IMG/VR virus record: IMGVR_UViG_3300050121_000301
Coordinates: 1 to 21,551 of that record
Source: a virus
Reading direction: 5' to 3' (one strand)
Length of the DNA stretch: 21,551 nucleotides
Positions within the stretch are counted from its first letter, which is position 1. Every line of letters begins with the position of its first letter. The notes beneath the pieces were generated by a model. The model was not told the DNA's origin. It saw only the letters and a list, made by a program, of their open reading frames with translations, and made no database searches. The position numbers were made by a program, and so were the translations under genes. Positions 1 to 6,727 of the stretch are shown in pieces.

Positions 1-894
1 GTGGACGAACCTCGCACCATGCCTACAGCCTCCGCTTCCGAAGTGGAGACTTTTTTTGCATCTGGCACGCCAGCCTATCCGGTTGAAACTTCACAATTTT
101 TCCCTTCAGCCGATTTCGCAACCAGGCGCGGGACACCGTATGTTGCCAGCGCAGGCTGCTGCGCCCCGGTCGATTTGCCCGGGGTTGGGCGTTCGCACGC
201 CTGCGATTGCCCCAACGCCTCGGCCAAACACGGCCGCTCCACCTTGCCTGGCTTCGATGGGGAGCCGGGGCAGGTGTCCCGGACGCTCCGCGACCTGGTC
301 GACGGGGTCGACCTAGGGAGTCCGGAATACCGCCGCCACTGCCTGCTCTCAAGGCTGTTGTTCAGAGCCCGCAACCTGGCCGAGAACAACATTCTCTGCA
401 GCGCGCGCGTCACCGACCCGCGCTGGCCGCGCGTGCCGGTCAGCTGCCGGGAGTGCGGCGCCTCGATCGCGCCCGATGGACAGCTCACCCATCGCACCAC
501 CTGCAACAGCGGAGCAACCCTGCGCCTGCTCGCCGAGCTGGGCGCGCTTCCGGCTTCAGACCAAATTTCAGAAAAGGAGACTGCGCCAGCCGTTGGGATG
601 GCTCGGGCCGGCGTCGGGATACGCGCGGCCGGAGAGTTTCACGAACCGTGGAAGCTTGATGCGACCACCAACTGCCAGCTGTGGAACCAGTACGGGGACA
701 TCGTGCACTCCGGCGATGGAACTGTGCCCGAAGAAGATGAGCCGCGCTATGCGCGCCGCATCGCCGCCTGCGTGAACTTTCTGGCCGGGATTCCGACCGC
801 GCGCCTGGAGACCTCGCGCCCGTTGAGCAAGATGGGCTTCAACCTGATCCGCGACGTCAGTGCCCTGTTCGGCCCGGAAGGTGGCGCGCAATGA
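1..894 (+). CDS. Cys-rich hypothetical protein, possibly 5'-truncated
   Basis: Reads 297 residues from a GTG at the very first base of the window, so the true start may lie outside; an ATG at codon 7 is an alternative. I do not recognise a named family. A zinc-ribbon-like cluster is visible around residues 149-168 (CRECG, then H164 and C168), and an earlier Cys group (CCAP, CDC) lies at 53-70. The C-terminal part around residues 215-270 (EPWKLD, then RIAACVNFLAGI) resembles a motif I recall from small hypothetical phage proteins. The stop overlaps the start of the ParB-like gene (ATGA), so the two are probably translated together. Zinc binding is inferred from Cys/His spacing only; function unknown. 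The first ~100 residues look low in structure and are the least certain part. Confidence 0.6.
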   Translation: MDEPRTMPTASASEVETFFASGTPAYPVETSQFFPSADFATRRGTPYVASAGCCAPVDLPGVGRSHACDCPNASAKHGRSTLPGFDGEPGQVSRTLRDLVDGVDLGSPEYRRHCLLSRLLFRARNLAENNILCSARVTDPRWPRVPVSCRECGASIAPDGQLTHRTTCNSGATLRLLAELGALPASDQISEKETAPAVGMARAGVGIRAAGEFHEPWKLDATTNCQLWNQYGDIVHSGDGTVPEEDEPRYARRIAACVNFLAGIPTARLETSRPLSKMGFNLIRDVSALFGPEGGAQ

Positions 895-2819
895 CCGCCA
901 GTGTCAGTTCTCAGTTGTCAGATGTCAGTGGTCAGCCCGGTGTCGCCGTCCAGGTACGGCAGATTTCGCTCGCCCTGCTCGACGCCAATCCTTTGAACCC
1001 GCGTCGCACTATGGACTTCGACGCGCTTGAAGAACTCGGCCAGTCGATCCGCCAAAGTGGTATCACGCAGCCGCTGCTGGTCAGACCTTCACCGGCGTCG
1101 ACCAACAGAAGAATCCCTGAGTTGGGAATCGCTATCCGTTGGGAGATCGTCTGCGGGCACCGGCGTTTGGAAGCCGCGACGCAGGCCGGCCTGATCACGG
1201 TCCCATGTATTGTGCGCGAGATGACTGATGCCCAGGCGGCCGAGATCGCCTTGGTTGACAACCTGCAGCGCGTGGACGTCGCGGCTCTCGAAGAGGCCGA
1301 GGCCTTCAGCGCTCTGCTGGCATTGCACGGGAGCGTCGAGGCCGTGGCCTCGCGGGTGGGTAAGGATGTCTCGCACGTCGCACGCAGGCTCAAGCTATGC
1401 ACGCTGGGCGTCTGGCAGCGGGATGCGTTGCGCGAAAAGCTGATCACCGTCGATCATGCGCTGCTGTTGGCGCGCCTCGGCATCGACGAGCAGGACGCCG
1501 GACTCAAGTGGGCTCTCGATCGCAACGCGGGAGTGAAGACTCCCGTGGATAAGGTGATTGCGGCCTCAATCAAAAGTCTTGCCGAGGGGAACGCTAACCG
1601 GTATTACGGAGCGTATTGGGAACCGCAATCGGTTTTGCATCTCAAGCAGCACATCGAAGAGACTTCCGGCCGCAAGCTGGCTCGCGCGCCCTGGAATCTT
1701 GACGCAATCAATCTCAATGAAGAGGGGATGGACTGCTCGACGTGCCCGTCGAATACCAAAGCCAACACGGCGCTGTTCTCCGACCTCGACATCGAGGAGG
1801 CGACCTGCGCCGATGGCGGCTGCTTTGAACGCAAGCGGGCGGCATTCGTCCAGATCCAGTTATGCGCGGCCGGCGAGGATACGCATGTCAAGCCGCCCAG
1901 GTACGTCGCGCGGCTCTCGTGGAAACAGTCGAGTGTCGAGCCCGGGAAGTGCTTCAACGATGTGATCGCAAAAGGCGCGATGTCCATGACCGCCAACCCG
2001 GCCAAAGTGCTCCGCCAGGGCCAGTGGATCGAGGCCAAGAAAGGCGGCTGCCCCAACGCGCGGGTGGGCGTCACGGTGGATTGGAGTGATGACGCCAACC
2101 GTGGCTACATGGGCAGCGGCAAGAAGTTGCGCAAGCCGGGCGAGCTGCTGCTGGTCTGCATCGCTGTGGGTTGCAAGGTGCACCGCAAAGAGTATGAGAA
2201 GCCGAAGGGTGAGAACACAAACTCGCGGCAAGATCCGGCGGCGAAAAAGGCTGCTGCGGCAAAGCACACGGCCCTGGTTGTCGAGGAGAGTAAGCTGCGC
2301 CTGGCGGTTGCATCGCAGGTGCTTGAAGCCGTTGCTGCGATGCCGAATGAAGCTCTACGCAAGATTGTGATTGCTGCCGTGCGTGGTTGGGGCGATGACC
2401 TCAAGGTCGCCGAGGCCCTGATGCCCGGGTATAAGAAGACGCTGCAGACGGCCAAGATCGATAGCGTCGAGTTTGCCAGGGCGGTCGCGGTGGTCTCTCT
2501 CGATGAACTCTCCGCCAGCGGGTACATCGGTCCGGAATCAGGCAGGGAGAAGTTTCTCCTCTCGGCGAAGCGACTCGGTTGGAAAGGTCCGGATCCGTGG
2601 CAGAAGCCCGCAGCGCCGAAGCCGCTCAAGAACAAAGTGGCTGACAAGGCTCTGCGCGAAAAGGTCGCTGCCATGGCGAAAGAGGCCACGGCGAAGCCTG
2701 CTGCGAAGAAGAAGTTCGTTCTCAGCGCTGGGACTAAGAAGCGGGTTGCGGACGCGCAGAAGAAGCGCTGGGCTGTACAGGCGAAGGCCCGGGTAGCGAA
2801 GAAGAGCGCATCGTCATGA
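891..2819 (+). CDS. Large ParB/RepB/Spo0J-like protein with Cys-rich insert and basic tail
   Basis: 642 residues, about twice the size of a chromosomal ParB. Residues ~21-180 hold the ParB N-terminal domain: NPRR near 36-39, the CTP-binding-type motif GHRR at 89-92, VDNLQR at 122-127 (the ENLQR position) and an HTH around 146-170 (VEAVASRVGKDVSHVARRL). A four-Cys patch follows (CSTC at 282-285, CADGGC at 306-311), as in large plasmid/phage ParB-like proteins with a CxxCP...CxDxxC region; it may bind zinc. The last ~70 residues are Lys/Ala-rich and include KRVADAQKKRWA, a basic motif typical of DNA-binding tails. Overlaps the upstream stop by ATGA and couples to the next gene the same way. Roles could be partition, regulation of phage genes or DNA coating; no ParA is seen here, so classical partition is not shown. 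Confidence 0.88.
   Translation: MTASVSSQLSDVSGQPGVAVQVRQISLALLDANPLNPRRTMDFDALEELGQSIRQSGITQPLLVRPSPASTNRRIPELGIAIRWEIVCGHRRLEAATQAGLITVPCIVREMTDAQAAEIALVDNLQRVDVAALEEAEAFSALLALHGSVEAVASRVGKDVSHVARRLKLCTLGVWQRDALREKLITVDHALLLARLGIDEQDAGLKWALDRNAGVKTPVDKVIAASIKSLAEGNANRYYGAYWEPQSVLHLKQHIEETSGRKLARAPWNLDAINLNEEGMDCSTCPSNTKANTALFSDLDIEEATCADGGCFERKRAAFVQIQLCAAGEDTHVKPPRYVARLSWKQSSVEPGKCFNDVIAKGAMSMTANPAKVLRQGQWIEAKKGGCPNARVGVTVDWSDDANRGYMGSGKKLRKPGELLLVCIAVGCKVHRKEYEKPKGENTNSRQDPAAKKAAAAKHTALVVEESKLRLAVASQVLEAVAAMPNEALRKIVIAAVRGWGDDLKVAEALMPGYKKTLQTAKIDSVEFARAVAVVSLDELSASGYIGPESGREKFLLSAKRLGWKGPDPWQKPAAPKPLKNKVADKALREKVAAMAKEATAKPAAKKKFVLSAGTKKRVADAQKKRWAVQAKARVAKKSASS
904..938 (+). repeat. TCAG-led heptanucleotide tandem repeat inside the ParB-like gene start
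   Basis: Five consecutive 7-bp units begin with TCAG: tcagttc, tcagttg, tcagatg, tcagtgg, tcagccc. They encode part of the Ser/Gln-rich N-terminus just before the ParB domain. The period is not a multiple of three, so the repeat does not come from protein-level periodicity. A related run lies at 5124-5151. Confidence 0.75.
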
Positions 2820-3109
2820 GCGCAATCACCCCAGGCAAATGCCGGTTCTGCGGATGCACTGAGCACACGCCGTGCAAGGTGCCTCCGTACTGCGACGACG
2901 ATACGTGCGGTTGGCTCTCGGGAACGATGAGCACGGTCTGCACGGCGCCTGGCTGCATACGGCAATGGGGTGCGCTGCAGAAAGCGGCAGCGCGCAGCGC
3001 GGCCAGGCCGAGGCGTATGGGATGGGTGGAAATCGAAGAGGAGCGGCGCCAGAAGAGATTGGGGCGGCGACAGGCCGCGCGGTTGCGGCGGAAAGAGAGC
3101 GGGCGATGA
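2816..3109 (+). CDS. Small Cys-rich, putative zinc-binding protein
   Basis: 97 residues with eight Cys in the first half (C9, C12, C14, C20, C26, C31, C42, C47), arranged as CxxCxC and other pairs, followed by a highly basic Arg/Lys-rich C-terminus (residues ~65-97). The start overlaps the stop of the ParB-like gene and its own stop overlaps the next start (both ATGA), which supports this frame over the longer reading of the +1 frame that runs through the same DNA. A metal-binding fold with a nucleic-acid-binding tail is a reasonable inference; no family is recognised. Confidence 0.75.
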   Translation: MSAITPGKCRFCGCTEHTPCKVPPYCDDDTCGWLSGTMSTVCTAPGCIRQWGALQKAAARSAARPRRMGWVEIEEERRQKRLGRRQAARLRRKESGR

Positions 3110-3441
3110 GAATCAGAGTGCGGAGATTGGAACCTGCGCCGCGGATTGTGGAGAGCCGGGAGTGCTGGGGATGTGGCGAGCCGAGCGGCGAAGCAAACTA
3201 CTGCCGGAAGTGCGCACCCGAAGTACGAGCCATGGAGATTGAAAACCTGGAGCAGCTCTATTGCGCCTCGGGCGGCGCGCGGGCAACGAAGGCCAACCTG
3301 GCGGTGTTCCGGGCGCGGATCTTTTTGCACAAGTGGCTGTGGGTTCCGAACCTGCTCTTCATTGGTGGAGTGGTTGTCTACCTGGCGGCCGTCTACGGTT
3401 ACGCGTTTATCGAATGGCTCAACATGGGAGGGTGGCAATGA
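3106..3441 (+). CDS. Zinc-ribbon protein with one C-terminal membrane segment
   Basis: 111 residues from the ATG that overlaps the upstream TGA. The open frame extends farther upstream, but that part is only the antiphase reading of the preceding Cys-rich gene. Residues 20-36 form a CxxC-x9-CxxC zinc-ribbon pattern (C20, C23, C33, C36). Residues ~80-102 are a hydrophobic stretch (WVPNLLFIGGVVVYLAAVYGYAFI) that should span the inner membrane, leaving a very short tail. A zinc-ribbon plus membrane anchor suggests a small membrane-associated phage protein; its function is unknown. Coupled by ATGA to the following gene. Confidence 0.72.
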   Translation: MRIRVRRLEPAPRIVESRECWGCGEPSGEANYCRKCAPEVRAMEIENLEQLYCASGGARATKANLAVFRARIFLHKWLWVPNLLFIGGVVVYLAAVYGYAFIEWLNMGGWQ

Positions 3442-3866
3442 GCGCACCTGTCATCACGCTGGATCCGGTTCGCCTGGCTTGTGTCGACCTGCAGCCGGCG
3501 CATCTCTGCCAGGACTGCAACGGGATCACCGCGGCACCGAACGGTCGCTGCGCGCGTTGCGGATCGCAATCGCTGCTCTCACTCGCCGGCGTACTTAACC
3601 GCGTGAGCGATCCGGCACCGGTTCATCCGGTCGAGTGCCGGATCTCGATCGGCGGCGAAGAGTGGAGCTACGTGCAGGAGATGATGCGCAAACTCGCGCA
3701 GGAAGCGCAGGAGCGGGATCCGGCAACGTTTCAGATGTTCGGGGCTTGCGGCTTCGGCGGCTCTTACGCGGTGACCACTAAGAAGTGCGACGTGAGTCCG
3801 GAGCAGTATCGCGCCGAGCTGCAGGCCTGGCGCGAGCGGCAACTGCCAGAACGGAAGGCGGTTTAG
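3438..3866 (+). CDS. Zinc-ribbon hypothetical protein
   Basis: 142 residues from the ATG that overlaps the upstream stop. The N-terminal region carries CQDC at 24-27 and CARC at 38-41, a rubredoxin-like/zinc-ribbon knuckle pair. The rest is mainly helical (EEWSYVQEMMRKLAQEAQE around 75-93), with a glycine-rich turn (GACGFGGSY) near residue 101. It is the third consecutive small Cys-rich gene in the cluster. No named family is recognised. Metal binding is inferred from Cys spacing; the partner is unknown. Confidence 0.72.
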   Translation: MSAPVITLDPVRLACVDLQPAHLCQDCNGITAAPNGRCARCGSQSLLSLAGVLNRVSDPAPVHPVECRISIGGEEWSYVQEMMRKLAQEAQERDPATFQMFGACGFGGSYAVTTKKCDVSPEQYRAELQAWRERQLPERKAV

Positions 3867-3868
3867 CG

Positions 3869-4516
3869 ATGAGGTTCTTTGAGAAGCAGCGGCCGCAGGT
3901 GTACATCCACACGGCCAGGCTGAAGCGGGACAAGAAAACCGGCCGGCGTCTGTGGCAATTCACTCTCATCGTGACGATGACGGTTGAGCTAGTCGAGAAG
4001 TGTGACGTGCCGATTGCGAAGGCCTGGGAGTACATCACGGATCGCGACAGCGCGGGCGTCGACGTTTTCCTGGCGAGCGAGGTTGAGGGCTGCGCGATTG
4101 ACTTCTTCGCGGAAGTCGACGATGTGAATCCTGTTCTGCACCTGGAGGGCGTCGACCTGGCCGGGTTGCGCTTCACGCGGGATAAGAACACGGTCGAGTT
4201 CTGGTTTAGCGGTGAACACGTAAACGAAGGCGGCATTCATGACTTTATGAAGCCGTACGCGTACACGCGGGTCTGGGCAGCGTTCAAGCCGAGCCAGGGC
4301 GAGCTGCAGATCCCGGAGGGGAAGAAGGAAGAGCTGAAGGCCGCAGTACTACCTGCGCTCGACCAGATGACGGCGGCGATCCGCGAAGGCGGGGTGACAA
4401 GCATGTCGATCCAGATCCCGGGTGAAGAGCCGGTGGTTATCGATCGCGCCGGCGCTGAGCGTATCCACGAAGCCGCGAAGGAAGTGCGGCGGAAGAAGCC
4501 GAAGGATCCAGGCTAA
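3869..4516 (+). CDS. Hypothetical early-region protein, 215 aa
   Basis: I take the ATG two bases after the upstream TAG, where the protein begins MRFFEKQRPQVYIH. The open frame reaches back further, but that would run antiphase through the zinc-ribbon gene. The sequence alternates beta-like stretches (LWQFTLIVTMTVELVEK near 28-44; TVEFWFSGEHV near 108-118) with an acidic middle, and ends in a Lys/Arg-rich helix (HEAAKEVRRKKPKD). No catalytic motif or family is recognised. Codon use looks like the neighbouring genes, and placement in the dense + strand array supports expression. Confidence 0.72.
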   Translation: MRFFEKQRPQVYIHTARLKRDKKTGRRLWQFTLIVTMTVELVEKCDVPIAKAWEYITDRDSAGVDVFLASEVEGCAIDFFAEVDDVNPVLHLEGVDLAGLRFTRDKNTVEFWFSGEHVNEGGIHDFMKPYAYTRVWAAFKPSQGELQIPEGKKEELKAAVLPALDQMTAAIREGGVTSMSIQIPGEEPVVIDRAGAERIHEAAKEVRRKKPKDPG

Positions 4517-4657
4517 AGTTTCGCGCCGTGAGCTTGGGGGCGAGCGGCGTGAACAGTGCGGCGGTGATACCGTCCGGGATTATGCCCGAGTTAGTGTTCT
4601 TCCCGCCGCACTTAATAAGTGGTTGTAAGTGGAAGTTAGTTGAGTCAGGAGATAGTT
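4517..4657 (+). other. 141-bp gap with a short palindrome
   Basis: This stretch lies between two gene groups and has no convincing gene; weak open frames cross it without a good start or recognisable protein. It contains the near-perfect palindrome cacttaataagtg at 4609-4621 (6-bp arms, 1-bp spacer), followed by another taagtgg. A ribosome-binding site (caggag, 4646-4651) ends it, serving the ATG at 4658. It may hold a promoter or operator, but no clear -35/-10 pair was found. Confidence 0.4.
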
Positions 4658-4852
4658 ATGCGCGAAACGGAAAACGAGAGGCGATTCAAGCGCGGCATGA
4701 TACTCGCCCGGGTTAACTTGCATCTGGCTCAGCAGCGGGATATGGCGCTGCCGAGGTGGGTATTCCAAGGAATAAGTGAAGCGCACACGCTTGTCTTCAA
4801 TTTGCAAATTTCCATCCTCGAAGAAGAATTGAAGGAGCTGGAACTGAAGTGA
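4658..4852 (+). CDS. Small hypothetical protein, 64 aa
   Basis: The start is the ATG at 4658, six bases after a clear caggag site; an upstream TTG at 4640 is less likely. The product begins MRETENERRFKRGM, has a basic first half, and ends in an acidic, Leu-rich helix (ILEEELKELELK) that could form a coiled coil. Its stop overlaps the GTG start of the next gene (GTGA). Family and function are not recognised. Confidence 0.65.
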   Translation: MRETENERRFKRGMILARVNLHLAQQRDMALPRWVFQGISEAHTLVFNLQISILEEELKELELK

Positions 4853-5112
4853 GTAACAGCAAGGGACCGGATTGGACTAGGACGGGGACGATCGTTGCGT
4901 ATGCGGAATGGCTGCGCAGCAAAAGCGATGCGTTCGCGGTGGTTTTGATACGGCGGGACGATTCAGCGCTGGCGGTGGATGGGCAGCTCGCGCCGGCGGA
5001 TGCCGAGTGTCTGATCAACACATATCTGCCAAAGCTGTTTCGCGACCTTGAGGTTGCGCGTCGCGAGAAGCGTAAAGGGGCACGGCTGGAGCTGGGGACG
5101 ATTCAGGAATAG
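4849..5112 (+). CDS. Small hypothetical protein, 87 aa
   Basis: Starts at a GTG overlapping the previous stop. The 87 residues show a mixed alpha/beta pattern: DAFAVVLIRRDDSALAVDG around 27-45 looks like two strands with a turn, followed by a helix (APADAECLINTYLPKLFRDLEVARREK) and a basic segment. No conserved motif is recognised. Translational coupling and codon use support it as a real gene. Confidence 0.62.
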   Translation: MSNSKGPDWTRTGTIVAYAEWLRSKSDAFAVVLIRRDDSALAVDGQLAPADAECLINTYLPKLFRDLEVARREKRKGARLELGTIQE

Positions 5113-5123
5113 CACGGCAGGGA

Positions 5124-5151
5124 TCAGTGGTCAGAGATCAGTGATCAGAAA
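5124..5151 (+). repeat. TCAG-led heptanucleotide tandem repeat (intergenic)
   Basis: Four 7-bp units, tcagtgg, tcagaga, tcagtga and tcagaaa, occupy the short gap between two small genes. Phase and leading tetranucleotide match the run at 904-938, including an identical tcagtgg unit, so both belong to one repeat type. Confidence 0.72.
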
Positions 5152-5162
5152 GACGGCGAGTG

Positions 5163-5366
5163 ATGGGAATGACGAGGGACTTGAAAGCAAAGCTTGAAGA
5201 CAACTTCTCAGCCGAGTTGCGGTTGGGGCGGGCATTGCAGCACCTGAGGAACCAAGTCGATTCCTCGACGCCGCGCAACGTCTTCCTGACAAACTCCGAT
5301 GCGCAGATCGTTCTTGTTCTGCTACTTCAAGATGTGCGTATAGAAGGAATCAGGTTGCGGGCATGA
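5163..5366 (+). CDS. Small hypothetical protein, 67 aa
   Basis: Begins at ATG 5163; GTG 5160 and ATG 5169 are alternatives, and no strong ribosome-binding site decides between them. The product (MGMTRDLKAKLEDNF...) is predicted mostly helical, with a hydrophobic patch (QIVLVLLLQDV) too short and charged at its edges to be a secure membrane span. Its stop overlaps the start of the DUF4326 gene (ATGA). Function unknown. Confidence 0.55.
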   Translation: MGMTRDLKAKLEDNFSAELRLGRALQHLRNQVDSSTPRNVFLTNSDAQIVLVLLLQDVRIEGIRLRA

Positions 5367-5725
5367 CGCCAAAGAGAATTCAGCGCAAGCGCACGAAGGG
5401 TTGGCGGACGCCGCCAGGCGCGGTCTACGTGGGAAGGCCAACGAAGTACGGCAACCCATATCGCGTTGAAGCGTGCGGCGGCGGCCGGCGCGAAGCGGTC
5501 GATCTGTTCGAGCAGCTCGTGAGGGCAACGGACCGTGGGATTTGGAAGCGGCTCGCGTCTATCGAGGAAATCCAGCGCGAACTGCGTGGTAAGGACCTGA
5601 TGTGCTTCTGCCCGCTCGATCAACCCTGCCATGCGGATTTGTTGCTGAAGATCGCCAACGCACCGGAGACATACTTCATCGGCGTTGACCTGGCCGCAAA
5701 GGTAGACGTGGGGGTGCAGGCATGA
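5363..5725 (+). CDS. DUF4326 domain protein
   Basis: 120 residues. Two hallmark segments of DUF4326 are present: VYVGRPTKYGNP at ~22-32, and LRGKDLMCFCPLDQPCHADLL at ~74-94, which carries the CxCPLxxPCHAD Cys/His pattern. This domain is common in phages and some bacterial genomes, and I know of no established activity; the Cys/His group suggests metal binding or a catalytic site. Length is normal for a stand-alone copy. The start overlaps the upstream stop and the stop overlaps a 29-codon ORF that leads into an ASCH-domain gene, so the three may be co-translated. Confidence 0.85.
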   Translation: MTPKRIQRKRTKGWRTPPGAVYVGRPTKYGNPYRVEACGGGRREAVDLFEQLVRATDRGIWKRLASIEEIQRELRGKDLMCFCPLDQPCHADLLLKIANAPETYFIGVDLAAKVDVGVQA

Positions 5726-5811
5726 CGCCGGCGGCGCAGAGTCCGGAGCCAAGCCGCGAGTGGCTTGCACAGCAGTGGGCAATCTATCACGCGAACGGGG
5801 GCCGGGCATGA
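5722..5811 (+). CDS. Possible 29-aa mini-protein bridging DUF4326 and ASCH genes
   Basis: A short ORF begins at the ATG overlapping the DUF4326 stop and ends with a TGA overlapping the ASCH gene start, so it is coupled by ATGA at both ends. The product begins MTPAAQSPEPSREW and contains an aromatic helix-like segment (EWLAQQWAIYHANGG). It could be a real microprotein or only a translational bridge delivering ribosomes to the next gene. Length alone gives little statistical support. Confidence 0.45.
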   Translation: MTPAAQSPEPSREWLAQQWAIYHANGGRA

Positions 5812-6329
5812 AGGCGCTGAGTCTGTGGCAGCCGCACCCACTGGCAATCGCATTGGGATGGAAGCCGTGGGAGACGCGGGACTGGTCGACAAAGTATCGC
5901 GGACCATTGGCGATTCATGCTGCGCAGCGCTCGTGGACAGACTTCAGCCCGTGGGATAGCGAGGCGCGGCGGAGGCTACTGGCTTATGGGATGGCGCACG
6001 GGCTCGTCAGCTGGTCGTTTGGCGCGGTGATCTGCACGGTGGACCTGGTCGATTGCGTGCGTACCAGCGAGCTGCGCGGGCGCATCTCGGAAGATCACGA
6101 ATTCTGGGGTGATTTCAGCGATGGTAAAGAGGGCAAGGGGCGCTATGCGTTCAAGCTGGAGAACGTGCGCGTGTTGCCGAAGCCTCTGCCCTGGCGCGGT
6201 CTTCAGGGGTTCTTTGAAGTTGATCTGGGAGGCGAAGAACCGAAGCCTGCGCCGGCACCCCAGCTCGAAGTGCAGGGGTCTCTTTTTGGGACTTATATCG
6301 TTGACTCCCGTGGAGGAATGAATGGCTGA
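5808..6329 (+). CDS. ASCH domain protein
   Basis: 173 residues from the ATG overlapping the upstream TGA. The start MKALSLWQPHPLAIALGWKP, then WETRDW and YRGPLAIHAA (20-39), is the classic N-terminus of ASCH-fold (PUA-like) proteins. GRYAFKLENVRVL (111-123) and the GLQGFFEVDL strand (131-140) complete the fold. ASCH domains are thought to bind RNA or modified nucleosides; one family, YqfB, hydrolyses N4-acetylcytidine. Which activity applies here cannot be read from the sequence. The Pro-rich C-terminus (EEPKPAPAPQ) looks like a flexible tail. A tggagga site near its end serves the next gene, which starts eight bases before this stop. Confidence 0.85.
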   Translation: MKALSLWQPHPLAIALGWKPWETRDWSTKYRGPLAIHAAQRSWTDFSPWDSEARRRLLAYGMAHGLVSWSFGAVICTVDLVDCVRTSELRGRISEDHEFWGDFSDGKEGKGRYAFKLENVRVLPKPLPWRGLQGFFEVDLGGEEPKPAPAPQLEVQGSLFGTYIVDSRGGMNG

Positions 6330-6648
6330 AATCGTGCTGGATAAAAGGTCGGTTGCTATACGGCCTTTACGAATTCTTCCCAAGACAGATGAATTGATTC
6401 TGTACTGGGCGATCACGTTTCCGAAGAACCCTTATCAGGGTGTCGAGACGTACTTGCGGCGTCTTAGGGCGTTCGGTTTTAGCTCCTGTGTGGAGAATGC
6501 GGAGCCGTTAGGCGATCTTGGCTTGGACATACTCGACGAAGACGGTGACATTCTCCACACGTTTGATGTGACGCGGAGAGGATTTGAATATCTCAGGAAA
6601 AAGTTGAAATTCCGTGTGGACCGCGATGAAAGGGAGCCAAGTGTATAA
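6322..6648 (+). CDS. Hypothetical protein, 108 aa
   Basis: Starts at ATG 6322, preceded by a good tggagga site (6311-6317) inside the ASCH gene. The protein alternates strands and helices (LILYWAITF near 25-33; YLRRLRAFGF near 44-53) and has an acidic segment, LGLDILDEDGDILHTFDV. Such a pattern fits a small alpha/beta fold, but no family is recognised. DNA here is slightly more AT-rich than in flanking genes. Confidence 0.65.
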   Translation: MAEIVLDKRSVAIRPLRILPKTDELILYWAITFPKNPYQGVETYLRRLRAFGFSSCVENAEPLGDLGLDILDEDGDILHTFDVTRRGFEYLRKKLKFRVDRDEREPSV

Positions 6649-6727
6649 ATCCCAATGGATTGCCATCGCGGTCTGGGCCAAGAAACTGATCGAGGAGCGG
6701 CAAGGGAAAGTGACATGGGCAAACTGA
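6626..6727 (+). CDS. Possible 33-aa mini-protein overlapping the HNH start
   Basis: A short ORF from ATG 6626 begins MKGSQVYKSQWIAIAVWAKK and continues as an amphipathic basic helix (LIEERQGKVTW). It overlaps the end of the 108-aa gene and the first codons of the HNH gene, filling the 66-bp gap between them. The composition looks protein-like, but there is no clear ribosome-binding site. It may be a real microprotein or a chance frame. Confidence 0.35.
   Translation: MKGSQVYKSQWIAIAVWAKKLIEERQGKVTWAN

Noticed and set aside
2105-2965. Minus-strand frame of 286 codons over the ParB-like gene end
   Set aside because: Opposes a conserved domain gene; low-complexity Ala/Phe/Arg product typical of antisense.
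4528-4716. GTG-started 62-codon frame in the early-region gap
   Set aside because: No ribosome-binding site, overlaps the better supported gene at 4658, and the product resembles nothing recognisable.
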